Shown in pieces: positions 7,634 to 15,390 of a DNA stretch of 64,000 bases (its first letter is position 1; each line of letters begins with the position of its first letter). The notes under the pieces are model-generated. The model ran no database searches. It was given only the letters and a program-made list of their open reading frames with translations, and was not told the DNA's origin. This stretch comes from Bacteroidota bacterium. GTDB lineage: Bacteria; Bacteroidota; Bacteroidia; B-17B0; Aurantibacillaceae. The stretch lies in contig PLYA01000010.1 of assembly GCA_003153315.1 (NCBI GenBank), positions 35,474 to 99,473 of the forward strand, written 5' to 3'. The translations under genes were made by a program, and so were the position numbers.

Positions 7634-9781
7634 ATGATGAAGAAATTTGTAATCCTGTTGCTTGTTGTTTGTTATCTGTTACCTGCCAAAGCTGATGAAG
7701 GTATGTGGCTGCCTTTTTTGTTGCAGCAACTCAATGAAAAAGACATGAAGAAGAACGGCTGCAAGCTCTCTGCCAAAGATATTTATGATGTAAACAATAC
7801 TTCGCTTAAGGATGCCATTGTGCAGTTTGGCGGGGGCTGTACTGCCGAGATTATTTCGGATAAAGGTTTGATACTAACCAACCACCATTGTGGTTATTCA
7901 TCTATTGCAGGGCATAGCAGCGTAGATAAAGATTATTTAACCAACGGTTTTTGGGCCATGAATGCAAGCGAAGAGCTTACCAACCCTGGTCTTACAGCCA
8001 TGCTGATTGTTCGTATAGAAGATGTTACCGCGCAGGTAAACGAGGGCACTTCGGCTACCACATCCGATAAAGATTTAGAAGCCCTCCAGCAAAAAAAGAT
8101 AAAAGAAATTGTTGCCAATGTTACCAAAGGCAATAAATATGAGGCTTTTGTTCGTCCTTTCTTTTATGGTAATCAATTCATTCTGTTCATCACCCAAACT
8201 TTTAAAGATGTCCGTTTGGTTGGTGCGCCTCCTTCCTTCATTGGTAAGTTTGGCGGAGATACCGATAACTGGATGTGGCCACGCCATACAGGCGATTTTT
8301 CTATGTTCCGCATCTATGCCGATAAAAATAACGAACCCGCGGAATACGCAAAAGATAACGTGCCCTTTAAACCCAAAAAATCCTTAAGCATCTCCATGAA
8401 AGGTGTTAAAGAAGGTGATTTTACGATGGTATATGGCTTTCCGGGCAGAACGCAAGAGTATCTTTTTAGCGATGCCGTTGATATGACCATGAACGATAGC
8501 GACCCCACCAAAGTTGCCTTGCGCGAAAAGCGTTTAAGCATCATGAACCGTTTTATGAAAGCCAACGATACTACCCGCATTGCCTACGCTGCCAACTACG
8601 CGTCGGTTGCCAACTACTGGAAGAAATGGATGGGCGAAATGCAGGGCTTAAAAAAGTTTGATGCTGTGAATAAGAAAAAAGAGTTTGAAAAAAAGTTCAT
8701 AGAACTCCTTTCAACCGACCCTGCCGAGAAAGAAAAGTTTAACAACGTGTTTAATGATTTCCGTTCTTTATATAGTATCTACCGCGTCTTTCAAAAACAA
8801 CTCGATTATTATAATGAATGTTTATTAGGCTTCAATGCCATGATAGCAGCCCGTGCGGCAGAGAAATTAGTTGCTTCGGTTAAAGGTAAATCGGATGAGG
8901 ATAAACAAAAAGAGTTTGCCAAAGCCGCAGAGAGTAATGAGAAGTTTTTTAAAACCTACAACAAAGCCATGGATAAAACTATATGCAGCGCCATGTTAGA
9001 GATGTATGCAAACGGTATAGATAAGAACCTGCGGGTGTTTGCCATCGATTCTTTGTTTATGTTGTATCCAAACAAGTACGATTTTATTACCGATATACTA
9101 TACAACCAAAGTATGTTTGTTAATAAGGATAAATATTTAAATGCACTTAAAACAGCTTCTGTTGCAGACATTGAAAATGATATTGCATATAAACTTTGGA
9201 AGAGCACATCAAAGTATTATAACAACAATGTTCTGTTTCAGTATACTACTATTGATGCGCAACTGAATGCCTTGTATAAAAAATATACGGATAAGCTCAC
9301 TAAGGTTTATAAGGATAAGAAGTTTTATCCCGATGCAAATTCTACATTGCGTATAACCTATGGTAAAGTAAAGGGCTATAAACCCCGTGATGGTGTCTAC
9401 TATAATTACTTCACCACGTTGGATGGAATGATGGAAAAAGAAAACCCCAACGATGATGAGTTTATTATTTTCCCTAAAATGAAAGACCTTTATGCCAAGA
9501 AAGATTACGGAAAGTATGCCGATAAAGATGGTACGCTGCACATGTCGTTTGTCGCAACTAACCATACAACGGGCGGTAACAGCGGTAGTCCGGTGCTAAA
9601 TGCAAAAGGAGAATTAATTGGTACAAACTATGATAGAGTTTGGGAAGGCACCATGAGTGATATTATGTATAACCCAAATATTTGTCGCAACATTACGTTA
9701 GATGTTCGTTATACCCTGTTTGTAATAGATAAATATGCCGGTGCCGGCTACCTGTTAAATGAAATGAAACTTATTCAATGA
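7634..9781 (+). CDS. S46-family dipeptidyl-peptidase, DPP11-like (Asp/Glu-specific)
   Basis: An exported serine exopeptidase that removes N-terminal dipeptides, about 715 residues as usual for S46. A signal peptide precedes ADEGMWLP. Counting from an in-frame GTG at 7628, the catalytic triad regions are the TNHHCGY His pair (86-87), RHTGD Asp 223, and Ser 652 in GGNSGSP. Eighteen residues after that Ser is Arg 670 (NYDRVWEG). In Porphyromonas enzymes the equivalent residue is Arg in DPP11 and Gly in DPP7, so an acidic P1 preference is inferred. ATG 7634 or 7637 fits the signal peptide better than the GTG. The stop overlaps the next gene (ATGA), suggesting translational coupling. Confidence 0.9.
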   Translation: MMKKFVILLLVVCYLLPAKADEGMWLPFLLQQLNEKDMKKNGCKLSAKDIYDVNNTSLKDAIVQFGGGCTAEIISDKGLILTNHHCGYSSIAGHSSVDKDYLTNGFWAMNASEELTNPGLTAMLIVRIEDVTAQVNEGTSATTSDKDLEALQQKKIKEIVANVTKGNKYEAFVRPFFYGNQFILFITQTFKDVRLVGAPPSFIGKFGGDTDNWMWPRHTGDFSMFRIYADKNNEPAEYAKDNVPFKPKKSLSISMKGVKEGDFTMVYGFPGRTQEYLFSDAVDMTMNDSDPTKVALREKRLSIMNRFMKANDTTRIAYAANYASVANYWKKWMGEMQGLKKFDAVNKKKEFEKKFIELLSTDPAEKEKFNNVFNDFRSLYSIYRVFQKQLDYYNECLLGFNAMIAARAAEKLVASVKGKSDEDKQKEFAKAAESNEKFFKTYNKAMDKTICSAMLEMYANGIDKNLRVFAIDSLFMLYPNKYDFITDILYNQSMFVNKDKYLNALKTASVADIENDIAYKLWKSTSKYYNNNVLFQYTTIDAQLNALYKKYTDKLTKVYKDKKFYPDANSTLRITYGKVKGYKPRDGVYYNYFTTLDGMMEKENPNDDEFIIFPKMKDLYAKKDYGKYADKDGTLHMSFVATNHTTGGNSGSPVLNAKGELIGTNYDRVWEGTMSDIMYNPNICRNITLDVRYTLFVIDKYAGAGYLLNEMKLIQ

Positions 9782-10761
9782 GTTTCCTCCAAAAAATAAC
9801 TGCTACTGATAAAGGTATAAACCTTACCAACATGGCTTTAATGCTAATAAGTACGGTTATTGCATTTATCATTCCCTTTAAACTCTTTCTCTTTGTATAT
9901 GCGGTGTTAGGTCCGTTACATTACCTAACAGAAATTTCCTGGCTCGATAAAAAGAATTTTTTTATCAAACAGAAGTTACAAATATGGCCTTATATCTTAA
10001 TCGCTATTCTTCTTTCCATTGGCTTGTTTAATGAGAAATCAGCCGTAAGGTATTTTTCCGTTAGCTTAATTATTTGCGTGGTGGTTTATACCTTGTGTCT
10101 TGTCTTCTCAGGAAAAAATCTTCTCTCACTTATAGTATCTGCCGTTGTTTTAATGATTACCCTACTTATCAAAGCGGATAGAATTACGTTTTTGGTTCTT
10201 TCCTTTGGCATTTTTCTGCCTACTGTTGTGCATGTGTTTTTGTTTACTGGATTCTTTGTTTTAAGCGGAGCCATTAAAAACAAAAGTGTTACAGGTTATT
10301 TGTCCTTAGTCGTGTTTGTTGGATGCGCCATTAGCTTTGCACTGATTCATACGCCTAATGCAGAAATTCTTTCAATAGCAGAAAAAGGCTATATACAAAA
10401 GTATTTCAGCATACTTAATAAATCCATAGCCGGACTTTTTAATATAAATTTTGTAAATAACGGCACAGACATCTTTGAACTACCCGCCATGATTGCCGTG
10501 CAACGCTTCATTGCTTTTGCATACACCTATCATTACTTAAACTGGTTCTCTAAAACAACCGTAATCAAATGGCACGAAGTCTCCAAAAGCAGATTAGCTG
10601 TAATAGCTATCTTATGGGTTCTATCGGTAGTATTCTACTATATAGATTTCCGCTTAGGATTTATGGTGTTATTCTTATTAAGCATGCTGCATGTTTTCTT
10701 AGAACTGCCGCTTAATGTAATCTCCATAAAAGGAATCGTTACCGGATTAAAAGGAAGTTAA
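9778..10761 (+). CDS. Polytopic inner-membrane protein of unknown function
   Basis: 327 residues with about nine hydrophobic segments spread over the whole length. The start overlaps the DPP11-like stop (ATGA), so the two are very likely co-translated. Aromatic/His motifs within or beside membrane segments stand out: GPLHYLTEISWL at about 47-58 and YTYHYLNWFSKT at about 256-267. The paired H-Y-L motifs might bind a metal or haem, or be part of an enzymatic site; this is speculation. I do not recognise the family. The gene converges on hxlR with only 2 nt between stops. Confidence 0.7.
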   Translation: MSFLQKITATDKGINLTNMALMLISTVIAFIIPFKLFLFVYAVLGPLHYLTEISWLDKKNFFIKQKLQIWPYILIAILLSIGLFNEKSAVRYFSVSLIICVVVYTLCLVFSGKNLLSLIVSAVVLMITLLIKADRITFLVLSFGIFLPTVVHVFLFTGFFVLSGAIKNKSVTGYLSLVVFVGCAISFALIHTPNAEILSIAEKGYIQKYFSILNKSIAGLFNINFVNNGTDIFELPAMIAVQRFIAFAYTYHYLNWFSKTTVIKWHEVSKSRLAVIAILWVLSVVFYYIDFRLGFMVLFLLSMLHVFLELPLNVISIKGIVTGLKGS

Positions 10762-10763
10762 TC

Positions 10764-11135
10764 TTATTTTTTATCTTTTATTTTCTGACGGTGTTTTAAA
10801 CCCCAATCGCGCAAAGCCATAATAACCTCATCTAAGGTAGTACCATAAGGCGTTAGTTCGTACTCCACACTTACAGGAATGGTATCATAAACCGTACGTT
10901 TCACTAAAGTATTTACTTCTAATTCTTTCAATTCCTTGGAAAGCATTTTAGCAGTAATGCCTTTTATCTCGCGGTGCAATTCTTTAAAGCGCTTGTTACC
11001 GTGTATTAGAGCAATTATAATAGGCAGTTTCCACTTACCGCTTAATATATATAAGGCGTCTTGTACAGGTAGTAGGCTCTTAGAGCATTCGGTAGAACTT
11101 AACTTACTGGGATTCTGTAAAAAGTTTTTAGCCAT
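10764..11135 (-). CDS. HxlR-family winged-helix transcriptional regulator
   Basis: 123 residues with the HxlR core: DALYILSGKWKLPIIIALI at about 27-45, RFKELHREIKGITAKMLSKELKEL (recognition helix region) and a wing ending YELTPYGTTLDEVI. A Cys in TECSKS (residue 17), just before the core, sits where redox- or aldehyde-sensing HxlR/YodB-type proteins carry a reactive Cys. Sensing is inference. The gene is divergent from two yceI-like genes across 157 bp that contain two palindromes and two -7 boxes, so it probably controls them and itself. Confidence 0.88.
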   Translation of the reverse strand: MAKNFLQNPSKLSSTECSKSLLPVQDALYILSGKWKLPIIIALIHGNKRFKELHREIKGITAKMLSKELKELEVNTLVKRTVYDTIPVSVEYELTPYGTTLDEVIMALRDWGLKHRQKIKDKK

Positions 11136-11166
11136 CTTAACAATTATTTAACGATAAAATAACATA

Positions 11167-11174
11167 CAAAGGTA
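11167..11174 (-). promoter_or_regulatory. -7 box TACCTTTG of the HxlR gene
   Basis: Perfect TAnnTTTG on the minus strand, 31 nt before the ATG at 11135. It has the same 8-mer sequence as the box of the divergent yceI gene. Confidence 0.5.
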
Positions 11175-11207
11175 CGTTGTTTGTATTACTTTCACACTCG
11201 GTTTACT

Positions 11208-11253
11208 AAAGTATATCAGTATACTTTGGTATATCGGTTACAAAAGTATACTT
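11208..11253. promoter_or_regulatory. Two palindromes, candidate HxlR operators
   Basis: AAAGTATA-TCAG-TATACTTT at 11208-11227 has perfect 8-bp arms. AAGTATACTT at 11244-11253 is a perfect 10-bp palindrome sharing the same half-site. The second lies 8 nt upstream of the yceI -7 box, where a bound dimer would overlap RNA polymerase. Assignment to HxlR is by position only. Confidence 0.6.
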
Positions 11254-11261
11254 AATACACA

Positions 11262-11269
11262 TACCTTTG
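11262..11269 (+). promoter_or_regulatory. -7 box TACCTTTG of the first yceI gene
   Basis: Perfect TAnnTTTG, 23 nt before the ATG at 11293 and directly downstream of the palindrome at 11244-11253. Confidence 0.55.
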
Positions 11270-11292
11270 TATCAAACTTAAAACAAAAAATT

Positions 11293-11826
11293 ATGTCAAC
11301 AACCAAATGGGTATTAGATGCCACACACTCAGAAGTGCAATTCAAAGTAAAGCACTTAATGATATCAAACGTTACCGGATTTTTTAAAAAATTCGAGGGA
11401 ACGGTAGAAACAGAAGGTGATGATTTTACAACAGCAAAAATTAACTTCTCTGCTGATGTAGATTCTATCAACACAAACAACGAACAACGCGACGGACACT
11501 TAAAAACAGGCGACTTTTTTGACGCTGCTGCACATCCGCAAATTAAATTTGAAAGCACTAAACTTGAAAAAGTAAGCGTTGAGAATTATAAGTTGCATGG
11601 TGATTTTAACATTAAAGGGGTAAGCAAACCCGTTGTGTTAGATGTAGAATTTGGTGGAATTGCAAAAGACCCTTATGGAAATACTCGCGCGGGATTTACT
11701 ATAAATGGCAAAATAAACCGTCAGGATTATGGAGTTAGTTTTAACGGTGTTACTGAAACGGGCGGGTTACTTTTGGGTAATGATATTAGTCTTCATAGTA
11801 ACATAGAATTTATAAAGCAAGCATAA
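11293..11826 (+). CDS. YceI-family lipid-binding-like protein, no signal peptide
   Basis: 177 residues forming a complete YceI lipocalin-like domain: WVLDATHSEVQFKVKHLMIS at the start, GFFKKFEGTV, then NNEQRDGHLKTGDFFDAAAHP and the GVSKPVVLDVEFGG strand pair. Family members bind long polyisoprenoid-type lipids in a beta-barrel. There is no signal peptide, so this copy is probably cytoplasmic. It is the first gene of a two-gene unit with a paralogue 38 nt downstream that does carry a signal peptide. It is divergent from the HxlR regulator and probably controlled by it. Confidence 0.92.
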   Translation: MSTTKWVLDATHSEVQFKVKHLMISNVTGFFKKFEGTVETEGDDFTTAKINFSADVDSINTNNEQRDGHLKTGDFFDAAAHPQIKFESTKLEKVSVENYKLHGDFNIKGVSKPVVLDVEFGGIAKDPYGNTRAGFTINGKINRQDYGVSFNGVTETGGLLLGNDISLHSNIEFIKQA

Positions 11827-11864
11827 TAAATAAACATAACAATAACCTAAAAAAAGAAAAACAA

Positions 11865-12443
11865 ATGAAAAAAATCACAATCCTTGCCTCAGCGGCAGCA
11901 GCTTTTATGTTCTCTTTCACAACACCTGATGCAGGAACATGGAAAGCAGATGCATCTCACTCTAACATCAACTTCAGCATAGTACACTTAGGTATATCTG
12001 ATGTAGATGGTTCGTTCAAAAAGTTTGATGCTAAATTTACTTCTTCTAAAGAAGATTTTACCGATGCGGTTTTTGAATTTACTGCAGACATTAATAGCAT
12101 CAGTACAAATGATGAAAAACGTGACGGTCATCTTAAATCCCCTGATTTCTTTGATGCAGCAAAATTTGCTACCATTACTTTTAAAAGCAAAACAGTAAAA
12201 AAGGTTGCTGATAAAAAATATAAAATCATTGGAGAACTTACCATGCATGGGGTAACCAAATTAATTGATTTAGATGCTATCATTGCAAGCGGTACTAACC
12301 CAATGAGCAAAAAGGCTGTTGTAGGTGTTAGAATAAGTGGTTCTTTAAACCGTAGTACTTTCGGAATTGCAGCTACTATGCCTGCTACTATGTTAAGTGA
12401 AGAAGTAGCTATAAAAGGAAGCGCTGAATTCGGAAAAGAGTAA
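11865..12443 (+). CDS. YceI-family protein, exported paralogue
   Basis: 192 residues with a signal peptide (MKKITILASAAAAFMFSF) followed by a full YceI domain: WKADASHSNINFSIVHLGIS, GSFKKFDAKF, NDEKRDGHLKSPDFFDAAKF and MHGVTKLIDLDAI. It is clearly a paralogue of the preceding gene, so the unit makes one cytoplasmic and one exported lipid-binding-like barrel. It follows by 38 nt and a strong terminator ends the unit, supporting co-transcription from the promoter at 11262. Confidence 0.92.
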   Translation: MKKITILASAAAAFMFSFTTPDAGTWKADASHSNINFSIVHLGISDVDGSFKKFDAKFTSSKEDFTDAVFEFTADINSISTNDEKRDGHLKSPDFFDAAKFATITFKSKTVKKVADKKYKIIGELTMHGVTKLIDLDAIIASGTNPMSKKAVVGVRISGSLNRSTFGIAATMPATMLSEEVAIKGSAEFGKE

Positions 12444-12465
12444 GTAAGGTTTATAATAAAATGCT

Positions 12466-12496
12466 AAAGCCGTTCTTTAAGGAGAACGGCTTTTTT
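12466..12496 (+). terminator. Rho-independent terminator of the yceI unit
   Basis: AAGCCGTTCT, a 6-nt loop, AGAACGGCTT and a T run form a perfect 10-bp stem, 23 nt after the stop. Confidence 0.9.
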
Positions 12497-12567
12497 ATGT
12501 AAGGTCTCTTCTGAAGTGAATAAATTACTGTTTTTGATAGAAGACGTTAACCAAAGAATCAAATAAA

Positions 12568-12604
12568 TAAAAGCCCTGAATTACATAATTCAGGGCTTTT
12601 AAAA
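12568..12604 (-). terminator. Terminator at the gldJ end, usable in both directions
   Basis: AAAAGCCCTGAATTA and TAATTCAGGGCTTTT-type arms pair around a short loop. The hairpin has A and T tracts on both sides, so it can serve the minus-strand gldJ unit and back up the yceI terminator. Confidence 0.85.
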
Positions 12605-12622
12605 TGTTTATTAAGCTTTTTG

Positions 12623-14230
12623 TTATTTACCTAATCCTGTTGGACTACCTACTCTGGTCATAGCACATCTAAATCCTAAATATGCTGTTGCTTGTCTTTC
12701 ATCTAAGAATCTGCGGCTACCAGGGTTCATCCAATATGCGCGGTCATGCCAGCTACCACCTTTATAAACTCTGCTCCAGTTATTTACTAAAGATGTTTTA
12801 GCATATTCATACATCATTTTACCAGCTTTATCCTGATAAGCATCTTCTCCATCACTATAATAAATACTTGAAGTTACATCTCCATCTAAATAATCCCTAT
12901 AATCATTAGTTTTATAATTTCTTCTTTCATCTAGCCTGTCTTCAGGTTTTGCAATAGTAACATCCCTCCATAATACACGTCCCGGTATAGAATTTATAAC
13001 ACTTGTATCGCGAAGTTCTTGAGTTTCTGTACTAACTCCATGAGCAGTTGGAATATTTACTTTCTTTTTAGAATGATCCAAGGAGTCAATTAATACTCCC
13101 TCCGTGTTAGTGGCTATAGTATTATCAGTAGAATCTTTTACTTGGGTTTTAAATACATTTCCACGGAACGGACGGAATTCATTCGCGTCAGTTGAAGTAA
13201 GCGGACGGTAAATATCCATAACCCACTCAGAGACGTTACCTGCCATATTATATAAACCATAATCATTAGGCCAGTATGAATATACAGGGGCCGTAACATC
13301 AGCATTATCATTCAACCAACCTGCAGTACCCATATAGTCACCAGCACCACGTATAAAGTTAGCGTGCATCTGGCCTATATATTTTTCGTCTGGATTACGA
13401 ACACCATGTCCATTCCAAGGATAAATACGACGGTCTGTTATACGTTCCCCAATTGTGTTTCCTATTAAACCATAAGCAGCATATTCCCATTCAGCTTCTG
13501 TTGGCAAACGATAATTCGGTAAAAATATACCATCTTCCATCCGCACATCACGCTCTGGTTGCTGTTCATCAAATGAAGGTAATTTTTGCTTTAATTGCCC
13601 TTGCCATTTATTTGCTAAGTAGGCCTGCGTACTAAAATAGTCTTGGTCAGATGGATTAGGGACATGATTTAATAACCCTTCACGAATTAATATAAATTCA
13701 TTGGTCCTATCAGTACGCCAAACACAAAAATCATTTGCCTGTAACCAATTTACACCTACCACTGGATAATTACGGTAAGCAGGATGACGTAAATAGTATT
13801 CCACATAAGGCTCATTATAGGCAAGCTTTTCACGCCAAACAAGCGTATCAGGCAAAGCTTTAACAAAAACTTCGGGATAGCTTGGACCAAATACACGACT
13901 TGTCCAATATAAATATTCAAGATAGCTAAAGTTAGTTATTTCAGTTTCATCCATATAAAAAGAGGAAACAGTTACGCGGCGAGGTATATTATTCCAATCA
14001 TAAGTAACATCATTTTCAGTACGCCCCATAGTAAAGGTCCCACCCTCAATCAGAACTAAACCAGGCCCTGTTTCTTGTTCTTCATAAGGTACTTTTTCAA
14101 AACCACCATTTTCAGAGGTATTATAAGCCCACCCTGTTATTGGAGATCTTTCTTGACTGCAAGAAAATATCACTAATCCAGTAGCTGAGAATAAAGCTAA
14201 AGATTTTAATAGTTTGGTTGTTTTTGTCAT
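12623..14230 (-). CDS. gldJ: Type IX secretion/gliding lipoprotein GldJ
   Basis: A 535-residue lipoprotein; the lipobox puts the acylated Cys at residue 24 (VIFSCSQ). The mature part is a formylglycine-generating-enzyme-like (SUMF1) fold: GLVLIEGGTFTMGRTENDV near 55, HPAYRNYPVVGVNWLQANDF, NYRLPTEAEWEYAAYG, YNMAGNVSEWVMDIY and the closing YKGGSWHDRAYWMNP...GFRCAM. GldJ is needed for T9SS function and gliding in Flavobacterium; it is structural, not an active sulfatase-maturing enzyme. The EGGTFTMGR and long inserted segments fit GldJ better than GldK/PorK. It lies downstream of porP/sprF and close to porU and porV, the arrangement I recall from flavobacterial genomes. Confidence 0.85.
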   Translation of the reverse strand: MTKTTKLLKSLALFSATGLVIFSCSQERSPITGWAYNTSENGGFEKVPYEEQETGPGLVLIEGGTFTMGRTENDVTYDWNNIPRRVTVSSFYMDETEITNFSYLEYLYWTSRVFGPSYPEVFVKALPDTLVWREKLAYNEPYVEYYLRHPAYRNYPVVGVNWLQANDFCVWRTDRTNEFILIREGLLNHVPNPSDQDYFSTQAYLANKWQGQLKQKLPSFDEQQPERDVRMEDGIFLPNYRLPTEAEWEYAAYGLIGNTIGERITDRRIYPWNGHGVRNPDEKYIGQMHANFIRGAGDYMGTAGWLNDNADVTAPVYSYWPNDYGLYNMAGNVSEWVMDIYRPLTSTDANEFRPFRGNVFKTQVKDSTDNTIATNTEGVLIDSLDHSKKKVNIPTAHGVSTETQELRDTSVINSIPGRVLWRDVTIAKPEDRLDERRNYKTNDYRDYLDGDVTSSIYYSDGEDAYQDKAGKMMYEYAKTSLVNNWSRVYKGGSWHDRAYWMNPGSRRFLDERQATAYLGFRCAMTRVGSPTGLGK

Positions 14231-14272
14231 GTCATATGTATTATAATTTCTCTTTTAACGTAAAAAATCAAA

Positions 14273-14280
14273 CAAAGTTA
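14273..14280 (-). promoter_or_regulatory. Possible internal -7 box TAACTTTG before gldJ
   Basis: Perfect TAnnTTTG on the minus strand in the 68-bp gap between porP/sprF and gldJ, 42 nt before the gldJ ATG. It suggests gldJ can be transcribed on its own. Confidence 0.4.
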
Positions 14281-14298
14281 CATTTATTTTTATTTATT

Positions 14299-15273
14299 TT
14301 AGAATGAGGGGCAACTTACCGTACGGAATTTACGATGTTTAGGGCGCCAAGCGAGTTGAAATTGTACTGAAATTTCATGTGAGCCAGCAGACACATTAGC
14401 TAATTTAGATATAGTCACATCATAGCTATAACCAAATTTGAAATGTTGTGTTTGATATCCTATTAAAGCTATCATAGCATCCTGATTTCTATACCATAAA
14501 CCCAATACAACACTTTTTTTAACAAAATACATCCCTAAATTAAGCTGCTGAAACTGCCCCTGATATTGATATAATATATTAGGACTAATATATGTTTCCC
14601 CACCTTTTTCTAATTCTATATTAGCACCGGCATGCACGGTTATTTTCATAGGAAGAGGGCTACTTCCTGGAATAAAAGCCTCATTTGGCTGCGTTAAATG
14701 GTTTACTGCAACGCCAAAGAAATACCTTTTACTATAACCTAATAAACCCGCCGAAACATCCGCTGCCCTTACTGTTTGATTAGGATAATTACTTGGGTTT
14801 TCATTGGTATTATACACAAAACCACGGCGACGATCTATCATATCACCAAAAGTCAGCTTAGTCCAATCTAATGTTTTTTGATGGTAAGTACCTTGTAAAC
14901 CAAAATTAATTGAGAATTCTCTAGTTACATTAAGGTGATAAGAATACATAAGACTCGCATCAGTAGTAACTAAGGTTCCATTACCCGCCCTGTCTTGCAT
15001 AACCAATAACCCAATACCTCCTGATATGGCATCTATATGTTGATCATAAGATGCACTAGTTGTAATGTATGTTTTATAAAGCCCGGGCCATTCATTCCTA
15101 TAATTCATACAAAACCTTGGACAGCGCGCTGTTCCCGCAAAGGCAGGGTTTAAATAAAGTGGATTAGCATAAAATTGTGTAAACTGGGGATCCTGTGCTT
15201 TTGCATTATTGGCAGAAAAAATACCAAGAAATAGTAAAAAAGATACCGTAATTTTTTTCATCATAAAATGCAA
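14299..15273 (-). CDS. PorP/SprF-family T9SS outer-membrane protein
   Basis: 324 residues with a signal peptide and the family start of the mature chain, QDPQFTQFYANPLYLNPAFAGT, typical of PorP/SprF. The rest alternates short polar turns and amphipathic strands and ends in a beta-barrel-like segment (HEISVQFQLAWRPK). PorP/SprF proteins anchor T9SS-exported adhesins or the PorE/PorKN assembly at the outer membrane. It precedes gldJ on the same strand and is divergent from porU. In-frame ATGs at 15264 and 15261 would give a more typical MMKK/MKK start; 15273 is the longest choice. The exact partner (SprF-like or PorP-like) cannot be told by eye. Confidence 0.88.
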   Translation of the reverse strand: MHFMMKKITVSFLLFLGIFSANNAKAQDPQFTQFYANPLYLNPAFAGTARCPRFCMNYRNEWPGLYKTYITTSASYDQHIDAISGGIGLLVMQDRAGNGTLVTTDASLMYSYHLNVTREFSINFGLQGTYHQKTLDWTKLTFGDMIDRRRGFVYNTNENPSNYPNQTVRAADVSAGLLGYSKRYFFGVAVNHLTQPNEAFIPGSSPLPMKITVHAGANIELEKGGETYISPNILYQYQGQFQQLNLGMYFVKKSVVLGLWYRNQDAMIALIGYQTQHFKFGYSYDVTISKLANVSAGSHEISVQFQLAWRPKHRKFRTVSCPSF

Positions 15274-15291
15274 TTATACAAATTTCATTTA

Positions 15292-15321
15292 CAAACTTAG
15301 TGTTTTTATTTTTTAATACAA
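15292..15321 (-). promoter_or_regulatory. Promoter of porP/sprF-gldJ unit
   Basis: Minus-strand -7 box TAAGTTTG (15299-15292), preceded 19 nt upstream by TTG (15321-15319), the expected Bacteroidota -33/-7 layout. The start codon is 18-30 nt downstream. Confidence 0.6.
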
Positions 15322-15390
15322 AAAAATATTAAACAATATTATTTTCATTTATACGTTAAATCCACAAATAAGTTTCATATTTTTATAAAA

